Source: Faecalibacterium prausnitzii
GTDB taxonomy: Bacteria; Bacillota; Clostridia; Oscillospirales; Ruminococcaceae
Direction: 5' to 3'
Assembly: GCA_002313795.1 (NCBI GenBank)
Contig: DCCL01000087.1
Span: 1 to 5,448, forward strand
DNA length: 5,448 nt
Position numbers and translations under genes: made by a program. How positions within the stretch are numbered: the first letter of the stretch is position 1; each line of letters begins with the position of its first letter. Shown here one piece after another: positions 1-5,431 of this stretch. Under the pieces are notes generated by a model, which saw nothing but the letters and a program-made list of their open reading frames with translations, ran no database searches and was not told where the DNA came from.

Positions 1-30
1 CGGATTGCAAGGGAAAGCAACGCCGTATGC

Positions 31-54
31 GAGCAAAAAGACCGTTCGGACGGT
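31..54 (-). terminator. Weak intrinsic terminator after the substrate-binding protein gene
   Basis: Read on the minus strand, ACCGT (54-50) and ACGGT (45-41) form a 5-bp stem with the 4-base loop CCGA. CTTTTTGC (40-33) follows directly. It begins 25 bases after the stop codon at 80-82, where a terminator of the ABC unit would be expected. The stem is short and only three of its pairs are G-C, so termination may be leaky. A second weak hairpin (CCGTT 90-94 with AACGG 71-75) overlaps the stop codon. Nothing else is seen in bases 1-79. Confidence 0.5.
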
Positions 55-79
55 GTGCAATGCTTATGAAAACGGCTTC

Positions 80-982
80 TTAATTCAGACCGTTGTCTTT
101 GATGAGCTTATCGATGGTGCCATCGGCCAGCCAGCCCTTCACCAGATCGTCGCAGACGGTGGAGAAGTCGCTGCCCTTCTTGGTAGCGATGCCGTATTCC
201 TGCGGGCTGAACTCTGCATCGACATAGCTGCGGCCATCGGTCTTGTAGATGGCCAGGATGGACTTATCCACGCAGAAGCCCTGCACCTCGCCTGCGCTCA
301 GTGCGGTGCTGATGGCGGGATAATCATCGTACTGACGGAAGGAGATGCCCTCTTTCCAGGTATCGGCGTTGAAGGTGTCGGCGTCGAAGTTTGCGCCGTC
401 CAGCACGCCTGCGTCGATCATGGCCTTGACCAGAGCACGGGCGGAGGTGGAGCCGGAGGAGACGCCCACCACCTTGTCCTTCAGGTCAGCCAGTTCCTTG
501 ATGCCGGTGGAATCTTCCACCAGAACGGAAACGTAATCGGTATAGTACGGGGTGGAGAAGTCCCAGGTCTTCTTCCGCTCATCAGTGATGGTGAAGGTAG
601 CCAGAACGGCGTCGATATCGCCGGAATCCAGCAGCTCACCGCGGGTGGCGGCGGTGACGGTGGTGAACTCCACGTCCACACCCAGATAATCGGCGATCAT
701 CTCAGCCAGCGAATCTTCCAGACCGGTATACTCGCCGGTGAGGGTATCCTGAAAGCTGAAGCCCTTGACGGCGTTCTTGACGCCGACCTTCAGGACGCCG
801 CGGTCTACGATGGCCTGCGTATCTGCACCAAAGGATGCAGCAGAGGCAGCGGTGCTGCCTGCGGCAGAAGATGCCGTGGATGCTGCAGTGGAGCTTGCGG
901 AGCCGCCGCAGGCGGTCAGGACGCCGGCAGCGCCCACAACAGCAGAAGCTTTCAGGAAATCACGACGCGAGATCTTTTTCAT
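80..982 (-). CDS. Polar amino acid ABC transporter, substrate-binding lipoprotein (family 3)
   Basis: This 300-residue protein should bind an amino acid outside the membrane and deliver it to an ABC importer. It starts with a lipoprotein signal: SRRDFLK at residues 5-11 (twin-arginine type), a hydrophobic stretch 12-23, and the lipobox LTAC with lipidated Cys25. A Ser/Thr/Ala-rich linker follows (26-50), then a bacterial extracellular solute-binding family 3 domain (about 55-300). TITDERK (131-137) matches the segment whose Arg contacts the ligand carboxylate in GlnH-type proteins (here Arg136). VDK around Asp239 is a candidate for amino-group binding. ATG at 982 is chosen because AGAGGAG lies about 9 bases upstream and the signal peptide begins there; the open frame runs upstream to 1075 without such features. 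It lies 134 bases downstream of the ATPase gene, probably cotranscribed. The exact ligand (glutamine, glutamate, aspartate, other) cannot be read from sequence. Confidence 0.9.
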   Translation of the reverse strand: MKKISRRDFLKASAVVGAAGVLTACGGSASSTAASTASSAAGSTAASAASFGADTQAIVDRGVLKVGVKNAVKGFSFQDTLTGEYTGLEDSLAEMIADYLGVDVEFTTVTAATRGELLDSGDIDAVLATFTITDERKKTWDFSTPYYTDYVSVLVEDSTGIKELADLKDKVVGVSSGSTSARALVKAMIDAGVLDGANFDADTFNADTWKEGISFRQYDDYPAISTALSAGEVQGFCVDKSILAIYKTDGRSYVDAEFSPQEYGIATKKGSDFSTVCDDLVKGWLADGTIDKLIKDNGLN

Positions 983-1059
983 AATAAACCACTCCTCTTT
1001 GTTCTTGTTCAGCCCAGGCGGCTTTCCCTTTCCGCCCCGAAATGGCTGGATATCAACAA

Positions 1060-1092
1060 CGGCATCCCACCACAACTTGTGGGCCCCTGCCG
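1060..1092 (-). promoter_or_regulatory. Intercistronic stem-loop between ATPase and binding-protein genes
   Basis: On the minus strand, outer arms CGGCA (1092-1088) and TGCCG (1064-1060) enclose a 4/1 internal loop. Inner arms CCCAC (1083-1079) and GTGGG (1070-1066) follow, with an 8-base loop. No T tract follows, so it is not an intrinsic terminator. Its place before the binding-protein gene suggests an mRNA-stabilising or processing element that raises expression of the downstream cistron, as known for other binding-protein-dependent importers. That role is inference. Confidence 0.4.
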
Positions 1093-1116
1093 TGTCAACC
1101 TTGGTAGATTCCGCTC

Positions 1117-1842
1117 TCAGCGGACGATCTTGCTCAGGAACTGCCGGACACGCTCGTTCTTGGGGTTGGTGAAGAAGTGCTCCGGCGTGCCCTCTTCCAC
1201 GATCTGGCCGTCTGCCATGAATACGATGCGGTCAGCCACCTTCCGGGCGAAACCCATCTCGTGGGTCACGACCACCATGGTGATGTTCTTCTCGTGTGCC
1301 AGCTTTACCATGACATCCAGCACTTCCTGAATGGTCTCCGGGTCGAGGGCCGAGGTCGGCTCATCGAAGAGGATGATCTTGGTCTGTGCACAGAGGGCAC
1401 GGGCGATGGCGATGCGCTGCTGCTGGCCGCCGGAAAGCTGCGTGGGGTAGACATCCGCCTTATCCCGCAGGCCCACCACTTCAAGATAGTGGTACGCCAG
1501 CTCTTCGGCCTCCGCCTTGGTCTTGTGGTGGAGCTTCATGGGGGCCAGCGTCAGGTTCTTGAGCACCGTCATGTGGGGATAGAGATTGAACTGCTGGAAC
1601 ACCATGCTCATGTTGTCGCGGACGATCTTGGTCTTGTTCTTGTTGGTCAGCTCCTGACCATCGATGTAAACATGGCCGCTGGTCGGCTCTTCCAGAAAGT
1701 TCATGCAGCGGACGGTAGTGGATTTGCCGCTGCCGGAGGGGCCAATGATGACCAGCTTTTCGCCCTCGGCCACTTCGAGGTTCACGTCCTTCAGAACGTG
1801 CAGGTCACCGAAGTATTTGTCTACGTGTTCGAGTTTGATCAC
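1117..1842 (-). CDS. Polar amino acid ABC transporter, ATP-binding protein
   Basis: This cytoplasmic ATPase of 241 residues powers amino acid import and belongs to the GlnQ/HisP group. Every nucleotide-binding motif is present: Walker [10 protein letters not shown] (34-42), Q-loop Gln83, ABC signature LSGGQQQR (136-143), Walker B IILFDEP (156-162) with catalytic Glu161, D-loop SALD (164-167) and H-loop His194 in VVTHEMG. Tyr10/Phe11 near the N-terminus fit the A-loop. The length is normal for the family. The start codon is GTG (1842-1840), preceded by AAGGCGG (1856-1850) with 7 bases of spacing; no ATG gives a better start. It is the first gene of its unit and is followed by the binding-protein gene. 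The 5' leader is about 150 bases if the promoter at 1998-2026 is used, and contains a terminator hairpin. No permease gene is next to it. The function is secure; the precise substrate is not. Confidence 0.95.
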   Translation of the reverse strand: MIKLEHVDKYFGDLHVLKDVNLEVAEGEKLVIIGPSGSGKSTTVRCMNFLEEPTSGHVYIDGQELTNKNKTKIVRDNMSMVFQQFNLYPHMTVLKNLTLAPMKLHHKTKAEAEELAYHYLEVVGLRDKADVYPTQLSGGQQQRIAIARALCAQTKIILFDEPTSALDPETIQEVLDVMVKLAHEKNITMVVVTHEMGFARKVADRIVFMADGQIVEEGTPEHFFTNPKNERVRQFLSKIVR

Positions 1843-1935
1843 TTTGATTCCGCCTTTCCCATCCTATTCTCTCGTCCGTGCTCTCGCGCCGCGGACAGCG
1901 CACTCCGTGCAGCTTTCCCGAACCGCACAGAAAGC

Positions 1936-1988
1936 GAAAAACAAAAAAGGCGCAAAGTGATTATAAATCACCAAGCGCCTTTGCTTTC
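1936..1988 (-). terminator. Strong intrinsic terminator: mraY terminator and possible ABC leader attenuator
   Basis: On the minus strand AAAGGCGC (1982-1975) pairs perfectly with GCGCCTTT (1953-1946). Inside, GTGATT (1971-1966) pairs with AATCAC (1962-1957) around a 3-base loop, separated from the outer stem by a 3/3 internal loop. The T-rich tract TTTTTTGTTTTT (1948-1937) follows and overlaps the end of the outer arm. A further arm pair, GAAAGC (1988-1983) with GCTTTC (1935-1930), could enclose the whole element. It lies about 126 bases after the mraY stop and can serve that transcript. It also lies only a few bases after the predicted start site of the ABC unit, so it could stop that transcript too. 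On the plus strand no T tract follows. Confidence 0.85.
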
Positions 1989-1997
1989 GTTGGATAA

Positions 1998-2026
1998 AGT
2001 ATAGTCTTTTTCCGTATGACTTTCAA
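1998..2026 (-). promoter_or_regulatory. Sigma-A promoter for the amino acid ABC unit
   Basis: On the minus strand the -35 box TTGAAA (2026-2021) and the -10 box TATACT (2003-1998) are separated by 17 bases. Each differs from consensus at one position. Transcription is expected to start near 1991, about 150 bases before the GTG of the ATPase gene. It is the best promoter in the 265-base gap. A weaker candidate with GATAAT at 2062-2057 lies upstream but has a poor -35. No good promoter is seen between the terminator hairpin and the ATPase gene. The rest of the gap (1843-1935) is GC-rich and holds only a 5-bp hairpin (GTCCG 1874-1878 with CGGAC 1892-1896). Confidence 0.7.
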
Positions 2027-2107
2027 TCCATAAAGTGCAACAAAAATCAGAACGGTATTATCTGCATTTTGGAAAGCTGCACAAACGTCATACTTAAAAT
2101 CCGTAAA

Positions 2108-3055
2108 TCAGCCCGCCGTCAGCAGAAGCAGTGCAGATGCGACACACTGCATGATGAGCCAGCGCACCACCACCTGCTCATCGCTCCAGCCGCGCTGCTT
2201 GCGCACGTGGTCGTGCATGGGGGTGAGGGTGTGCTTGAGGATGCTGATGTGGAGGAACCGCTTGAGACTGATCTTCAGGATGCCCAGGCTGCCGTCCACG
2301 ATGAACACCAGCGCAGCCAGCAGGAACGCGAAGGGATGGCCGCTCTTGAGGGCCAGGATTGCAAGGAAGAAGCCCATGGCGCGGCTGCCGGCATCACCCA
2401 TCAGCACGGTGGAGGGCTTTGCGTTGGACCACAGATAGGCCAGCAGAGCGCCGATGAAGACTACGCCTGCCGTAGCGTAATCGCCCAGCTCTTCCCAGTA
2501 GCACACCAGGAAGGTACCGATGCTCACCATCGCAAGGCTGGCAGAAAGGCCGTCCACACCGTCGGTGCAGTTGACCACATTGATGCTGGCCCAGATGAGG
2601 ATGACGATGAGGAGCAGGTAGAGCGGATAGGCAATGGTGAAGGTAGTGCTCAGGAAATGGACGGTGGTGCCGTTGAAGTTGAGGTAGGTCACGCCTGCCA
2701 CCACTGCGATGACAAAATCGATGAAGCCCTTCTTATACTCGTTCCAGGGGGTCTCTGCCGCGTCGTCAAAGTAGCCCGAGAGCATGGAGGCGATGAGCAG
2801 GATGGTATAGATGAGATACTCCACCTTGAAGGGCACCACGGCCAGCGTCACCAGCGCGATGCAGAGCACGAAGATGATGCCGGAGCCGCGGGCCTTGCCC
2901 TTGGAGAGCTGACCATCCACGGCGAAGGCACGGCCATGGTCCTGAGGGAGCTTGTTGCGGAAGACTGAGTCCATCAGGGCGGTCAGGACAAATGCCAGCA
3001 GGAACGCCAGCACATTCACGGTACCCTGGCTGTTGGCTGAAATGAGTTGCAGCAT
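2108..3055 (-). CDS. mraY: MraY-like phospho-N-acetylmuramoyl-pentapeptide transferase
   Basis: This polytopic membrane protein (315 residues, about ten hydrophobic segments) belongs to the polyprenyl-phosphate glycosyl-1-phosphate transferase family. MraY moves phospho-MurNAc-pentapeptide from UDP to undecaprenyl phosphate, making lipid I for peptidoglycan. Visible motifs are Asp97-Asp98, NCTDGVDGL (162-170), GDAGSRAMG (220-228) and the MraY-type C-terminal loop PMHDH (279-283) followed by GWSDEQVVVRW (289-299). That loop favours MraY over WecA or TagO. Several positions are unusual: the His-His-His triad reads His-Asp-His, the Lys of the DDxxK motif is missing, and the GTPTMGG-like segment reads KARGSGI (54-60). 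The start is ATG at 3055, with GAGG about 9 bases upstream; a TTG at 3073 also opens the frame but would overlap that site. It stands alone rather than in a cell-wall cluster. It may be the housekeeping enzyme of a divergent clade or a paralogue. Confidence 0.8.
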   Translation of the reverse strand: MLQLISANSQGTVNVLAFLLAFVLTALMDSVFRNKLPQDHGRAFAVDGQLSKGKARGSGIIFVLCIALVTLAVVPFKVEYLIYTILLIASMLSGYFDDAAETPWNEYKKGFIDFVIAVVAGVTYLNFNGTTVHFLSTTFTIAYPLYLLLIVILIWASINVVNCTDGVDGLSASLAMVSIGTFLVCYWEELGDYATAGVVFIGALLAYLWSNAKPSTVLMGDAGSRAMGFFLAILALKSGHPFAFLLAALVFIVDGSLGILKISLKRFLHISILKHTLTPMHDHVRKQRGWSDEQVVVRWLIMQCVASALLLLTAG

Positions 3056-3094
3056 ATTTTGAACCTCTTTCAATGATATTTTTCTTACTCCGAG

Positions 3095-3123
3095 AGTGTA
3101 TCACGCCGGAGCCAAAAAATCAA
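3095..3123 (-). promoter_or_regulatory. Promoter of the mraY-like gene, extended -10 type
   Basis: On the minus strand TTGATT (3123-3118) and TACACT (3100-3095) are separated by 17 bases. TGA directly precedes the -10 box, giving an extended -10 (TGn) motif that can offset the two mismatches in each hexamer. The start site should be near 3088, leaving a leader of about 33 bases with GAGG before the ATG. It diverges from the MATE promoter, the two -35 boxes being 25 bases apart. Confidence 0.6.
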
Positions 3124-3148
3124 TCGCCGGAAGGCAAAAGCTGTCGGT

Positions 3149-3177
3149 TTGACAATTTTCCGGGCTGTACCTATAAT
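3149..3177 (+). promoter_or_regulatory. Full-consensus sigma-A promoter of the MATE gene
   Basis: TTGACA (3149-3154), a 17-base spacer and TATAAT (3172-3177) match the sigma-A consensus at all twelve positions. The start site should be near 3184, giving a leader of about 33 bases. The short inverted repeat TGTC (3142-3145) / GACA (3151-3154) overlaps the -35 box and could be an operator half-site pair, though it is only 4 bp. Confidence 0.9.
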
Positions 3178-3216
3178 AATAGCTGGAACATCCATATACA
3201 GAAAACAGGAGACGAT

Positions 3217-4635
3217 ATGACACTTTCTTTGGAGCAGCTTTCCGCCCGGATGCGGCAGGGCGAAGATATCCCTCTGGGCGACACGGCCCGGGTCGTGCTG
3301 ACCCTGAGCATCCCCTCCATTTTGCAGCAGATGGTCGTCACGGCCATGGAATACATCGACGCGGCCATGGTAGGCCACATCGGAGCCGAGGCCACTGCCG
3401 CCATCGGCATCGTCAGTTCCAGCACCTGGCTGCTGCACGGCGTGCTGGTGGGGCTGTACACCGCGTTTTCCATCCAGATTGCCCAATATCTCGGTGCAGA
3501 CCGGCAGGATGACGCCCGGGGCGTGCTGCGGCAGTCCATGCTGTTCAACCTTATCCTCGGCCTTGCGGCGGCGGGTTTCGGTGTCGGCATCAGCCGCTTT
3601 CTGCCCGGGTGGCTGGGAGCAGACGTTTCTTTGCAGGCCAACGCCAGCGCCTATTTTGCCATCTGGTCAGCGGCTCTCCCCTTCACCATGGCCATGGGTA
3701 TGTACTCCGCCATGCTCCGGGCCACCGGCGACGCCCTGACCCCCGGGCTCATCAGCGTGCTGGTCTGCGGGCTGGATGTCTTTTTCAACTTCTTCCTCAT
3801 CAATCCCGTCCGGGAGCTCTCGCTGTTCGGGCAAACCGTAACCGTCTGGGGCGCAGGTCTCGGGGTGCCCGGCGCGGCGCTGGGCACTGCCCTCTCAGAT
3901 GTCATTGGCGGTTCGCTGGCACTGGCTATCCTGCTGCTGCGGAACGGTCCCCTCTGCATCCGGCACCCCGGCTCCTGGAAGATCACCCACTCCTGCCTGA
4001 TCAACCTCTGGCGGGTGGGCGCACCGCTGGCAGCGGAGCGGGCGGCCCTCTCTTCCGCGCAGGTTCTTCTGGTGCGCATCGTCTCGGGCCTCGGCACCGT
4101 GGCTATCGCCGCCAATAGTCTGGGCGTCAGCGCCGAGGGGCTCTGCTATATGGCAGGCTACGGTATTCAGGATGCTGCCATCGCCCTCATCGGTCAGGCC
4201 GTGGGTGCCCACCGCCGGGATATGGCAAAGCGCTTTGCCTGGCTCTGCACCCTGATGGGCATCGCCATCATGGCTCTTTCCGGCGTGGGGCTCTGGGTCT
4301 TCGCGCCGACTCTCATGAGCATCTTCACGGCAGATGCCGCCGTCATTGCGCTGGGTGCCCGGGTGCTCCGCATCGAAGCTTTTGCCGAACCCATGTTCGG
4401 TGCCAGCATCGTGGCCAGCGGTGCCATGCAGGGGGCCGGCGACAGCACTGCCTGCTTTGTGCTCAACCTCTTCAGCATGTGGGGCGTCCGTCTCACCCTC
4501 GCCTTCCTGCTGGCTCCCCGGCTGGGCCTTGTGGGCGTGTGGGGTGCCATGTGCTTTGAGCTCTGCATCCGGGGCCTGCTCTTCCTCATCCGACTGGCAA
4601 GGGGCAAGTGGCTGGAAAAGGGTGCCTTACAGTAA
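3217..4635 (+). CDS. MATE-family multidrug/metabolite efflux transporter
   Basis: This is a 472-residue integral membrane protein with about twelve hydrophobic segments in two related halves, the usual size for MATE (NorM/DinF-like) antiporters. These export cationic drugs or metabolites in exchange for Na+ or H+. Family-type features are the first helix region SIPSILQQMV...DAAMVGHIG (31-56), MLRATGDALTP (166-176), GAALGT (219-224) and the second-half counterpart GAMQGAGDS (402-410). The N-terminal 25 or so residues are polar and probably cytoplasmic. ATG at 3217 is chosen because AGGAGA lies 4-5 bases upstream and the consensus promoter ends at 3177; the frame is open further upstream to 3073, but that start would precede the promoter. 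It is transcribed alone, divergent from the mraY-like gene, and ends at a hairpin terminator. The substrate cannot be told from sequence. Confidence 0.92.
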   Translation: MTLSLEQLSARMRQGEDIPLGDTARVVLTLSIPSILQQMVVTAMEYIDAAMVGHIGAEATAAIGIVSSSTWLLHGVLVGLYTAFSIQIAQYLGADRQDDARGVLRQSMLFNLILGLAAAGFGVGISRFLPGWLGADVSLQANASAYFAIWSAALPFTMAMGMYSAMLRATGDALTPGLISVLVCGLDVFFNFFLINPVRELSLFGQTVTVWGAGLGVPGAALGTALSDVIGGSLALAILLLRNGPLCIRHPGSWKITHSCLINLWRVGAPLAAERAALSSAQVLLVRIVSGLGTVAIAANSLGVSAEGLCYMAGYGIQDAAIALIGQAVGAHRRDMAKRFAWLCTLMGIAIMALSGVGLWVFAPTLMSIFTADAAVIALGARVLRIEAFAEPMFGASIVASGAMQGAGDSTACFVLNLFSMWGVRLTLAFLLAPRLGLVGVWGAMCFELCIRGLLFLIRLARGKWLEKGALQ

Positions 4636-4638
4636 ACC

Positions 4639-4672
4639 AAAAGCTCCTCCGGCTTTCGTCGGAGGAGCTTTT
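4639..4672. terminator. Bidirectional intrinsic terminator between MATE and ribU genes
   Basis: AAAAGCTCCTCCG (4639-4651) pairs perfectly with CGGAGGAGCTTTT (4660-4672), a 13-bp stem with an 8-base loop. The stem is GC-rich at the loop end and begins with A and ends with T, so both transcripts end in a T run. It lies 3 bases after the MATE stop and about 17 bases after the convergent ribU stop, and fills most of the 54-base gap. Confidence 0.92.
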
Positions 4673-4689
4673 CATATCATGGTGTCCGC

Positions 4690-5289
4690 TCACTTCCGGC
4701 CATGAAGGATGGGGGACAGCGGCTTATAGATGAGCATGCAGAGCAGTGCATCCAGCAGGCCCTTGGCCAGCGTGAAGGGCATATTGAAGATGACCAGGCA
4801 CTTGATGAGGCTGTTGGCCGAAGGCAGAATGGCCTGATACATCCCGAGGATGGCTTCCAGCGGCATATGGTAGAACTTCACATAGGCCGGGTAGGTGATG
4901 AAGTAGTTGGAAGGCACGCTGAACACTGCCATTGCCACCGCACCGGCCAGTGCGCCGAGGATGGCATTTTTCCGGCTCTTGTGGTGCTTGTAGATGCCGC
5001 CCGCCACAACCGAGAAGATGGCACCCAGCATGAAGTTGCACAGCTCACCCACGCAGGCGGTGGAGGTGCCCTTGATGATGATGTGGAGCAGGTTCTTCAT
5101 AAAGCTGATGACCACACCATACACCGGGCCCAGCGCGAACGCACCCAGCAGGGCGGGCAGGTCAGAAAAGTCCATCTTGACGAAGGCAGGAATGAGCATC
5201 GGGATGGGGAACTCGATGAACATCAGGATGAATGCCACTGCGCTGAGCATGGCGGCAACGGTCAGGTTGCGGGTCGTATCTTTTCTCAT
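4690..5289 (-). CDS. ribU: Riboflavin ECF transporter S component (RibU-like)
   Basis: This 199-residue membrane protein, with about six hydrophobic segments, should bind riboflavin and join the shared ECF energising module (EcfT with two ATPases, not encoded here) for uptake. The RibU hallmark runs from EFPIP (26-30) through PAFVKMDFSDLPALLG (34-49) to FALGP (51-55), then KNLLH (65-69) and GTST...GELCNF (74-86). Ala13 and Ala17 in the first helix form the AxxxA motif with which S components contact EcfT. The start is ATG at 5289, preceded by GGGAGG with 6 bases of spacing. The length is normal for the family. The leader contains a terminator hairpin and an apparent FMN riboswitch end, which fits control by flavin level. 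Other vitamin S components share the fold, but the SDLPALLG region points to riboflavin. Confidence 0.88.
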   Translation of the reverse strand: MRKDTTRNLTVAAMLSAVAFILMFIEFPIPMLIPAFVKMDFSDLPALLGAFALGPVYGVVISFMKNLLHIIIKGTSTACVGELCNFMLGAIFSVVAGGIYKHHKSRKNAILGALAGAVAMAVFSVPSNYFITYPAYVKFYHMPLEAILGMYQAILPSANSLIKCLVIFNMPFTLAKGLLDALLCMLIYKPLSPILHGRK

Positions 5290-5295
5290 AATTTT

Positions 5296-5316
5296 CCTCC
5301 CGGGGCAGACAACCCC
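5296..5316 (-). promoter_or_regulatory. Ribosome binding site of ribU with adjoining small hairpin
   Basis: On the minus strand the ribosome binding site GGGAGG (5301-5296) directly follows a hairpin made of GGGG (5316-5313), the loop TTGTCTG and CCCC (5305-5302). CCGGGAGG (5303-5296) is also complementary to CTTCCCGG (5368-5361) further up the leader, with one G-U pair. The site could therefore be masked in some leader folds. Masking is inference. Confidence 0.4.
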
Positions 5317-5366
5317 ATTTTAAGAAAGACTGGAAAGCCCTTTTCTCGCTGGAGCTGGAACCGGGA

Positions 5367-5411
5367 AGACAAAAGTGCGCCCTGCTGTAAAAACACTACA
5401 ACAGGGCGCAC
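5367..5411 (-). terminator. Terminator hairpin in the ribU leader, probable riboswitch expression platform
   Basis: On the minus strand GTGCGCCCTGTTGTA (5411-5397) pairs with TACAGCAGGGCGCAC (5389-5375) over 15 bp with a single G-U pair and a 7-base loop. TTTTGTCT (5374-5367) follows. It lies 78 bases upstream of the ribU start codon, on the same strand. It could be the terminator of a gene beyond the right edge. The FMN-aptamer-like bases just upstream make a ligand-controlled terminator more likely. No convincing promoter lies between it and ribU. Confidence 0.8.
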
Positions 5412-5431
5412 ACAAACAAATCCTTTTGTCT

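Noticed and set aside
1..24. CGGATTGCAAGGGAAAG at the left edge, resembling the riboswitch end at the right edge
   Set aside because: The match breaks in the conserved GGATGnnAGA core, no flavin gene is next to it and too little sequence is present.
1093..1098. A perfect TTGACA -35 hexamer on the minus strand before the binding-protein gene
   Set aside because: At 16-18 bases spacing there is no acceptable -10 box (TTGTGG at 17), and it abuts the intercistronic hairpin. I do not call a second promoter.
5..1330. A 441-codon open frame on the plus strand across the binding-protein and ATPase genes
   Set aside because: It is antisense to two clearly recognised genes and has no family resemblance or ribosome binding site. 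Such frames are expected opposite GC-rich coding sequence.
1862..1975. A possible leader peptide in the ABC leader, read from TTG/GTG through the hairpin and T tract to a TAG at about 1864-1862
   Set aside because: The run of Phe codons simply reflects the T tract, there is no ATG and the start lies too close to the predicted 5' end for a normal ribosome binding site.
2069..2968. A 299-codon open frame on the plus strand opposite the mraY-like gene
   Set aside because: Its product is rich in His, Asp, Glu and Gln with no recognisable domain, and the opposite strand carries a recognisable membrane enzyme. It is a compositional shadow.
5317..5322. TAAAAT on the minus strand as a -10 box for ribU after the terminator hairpin
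   Set aside because: No usable -35 hexamer or TGn extension stands at the right distance, so it is too weak to call a promoter.
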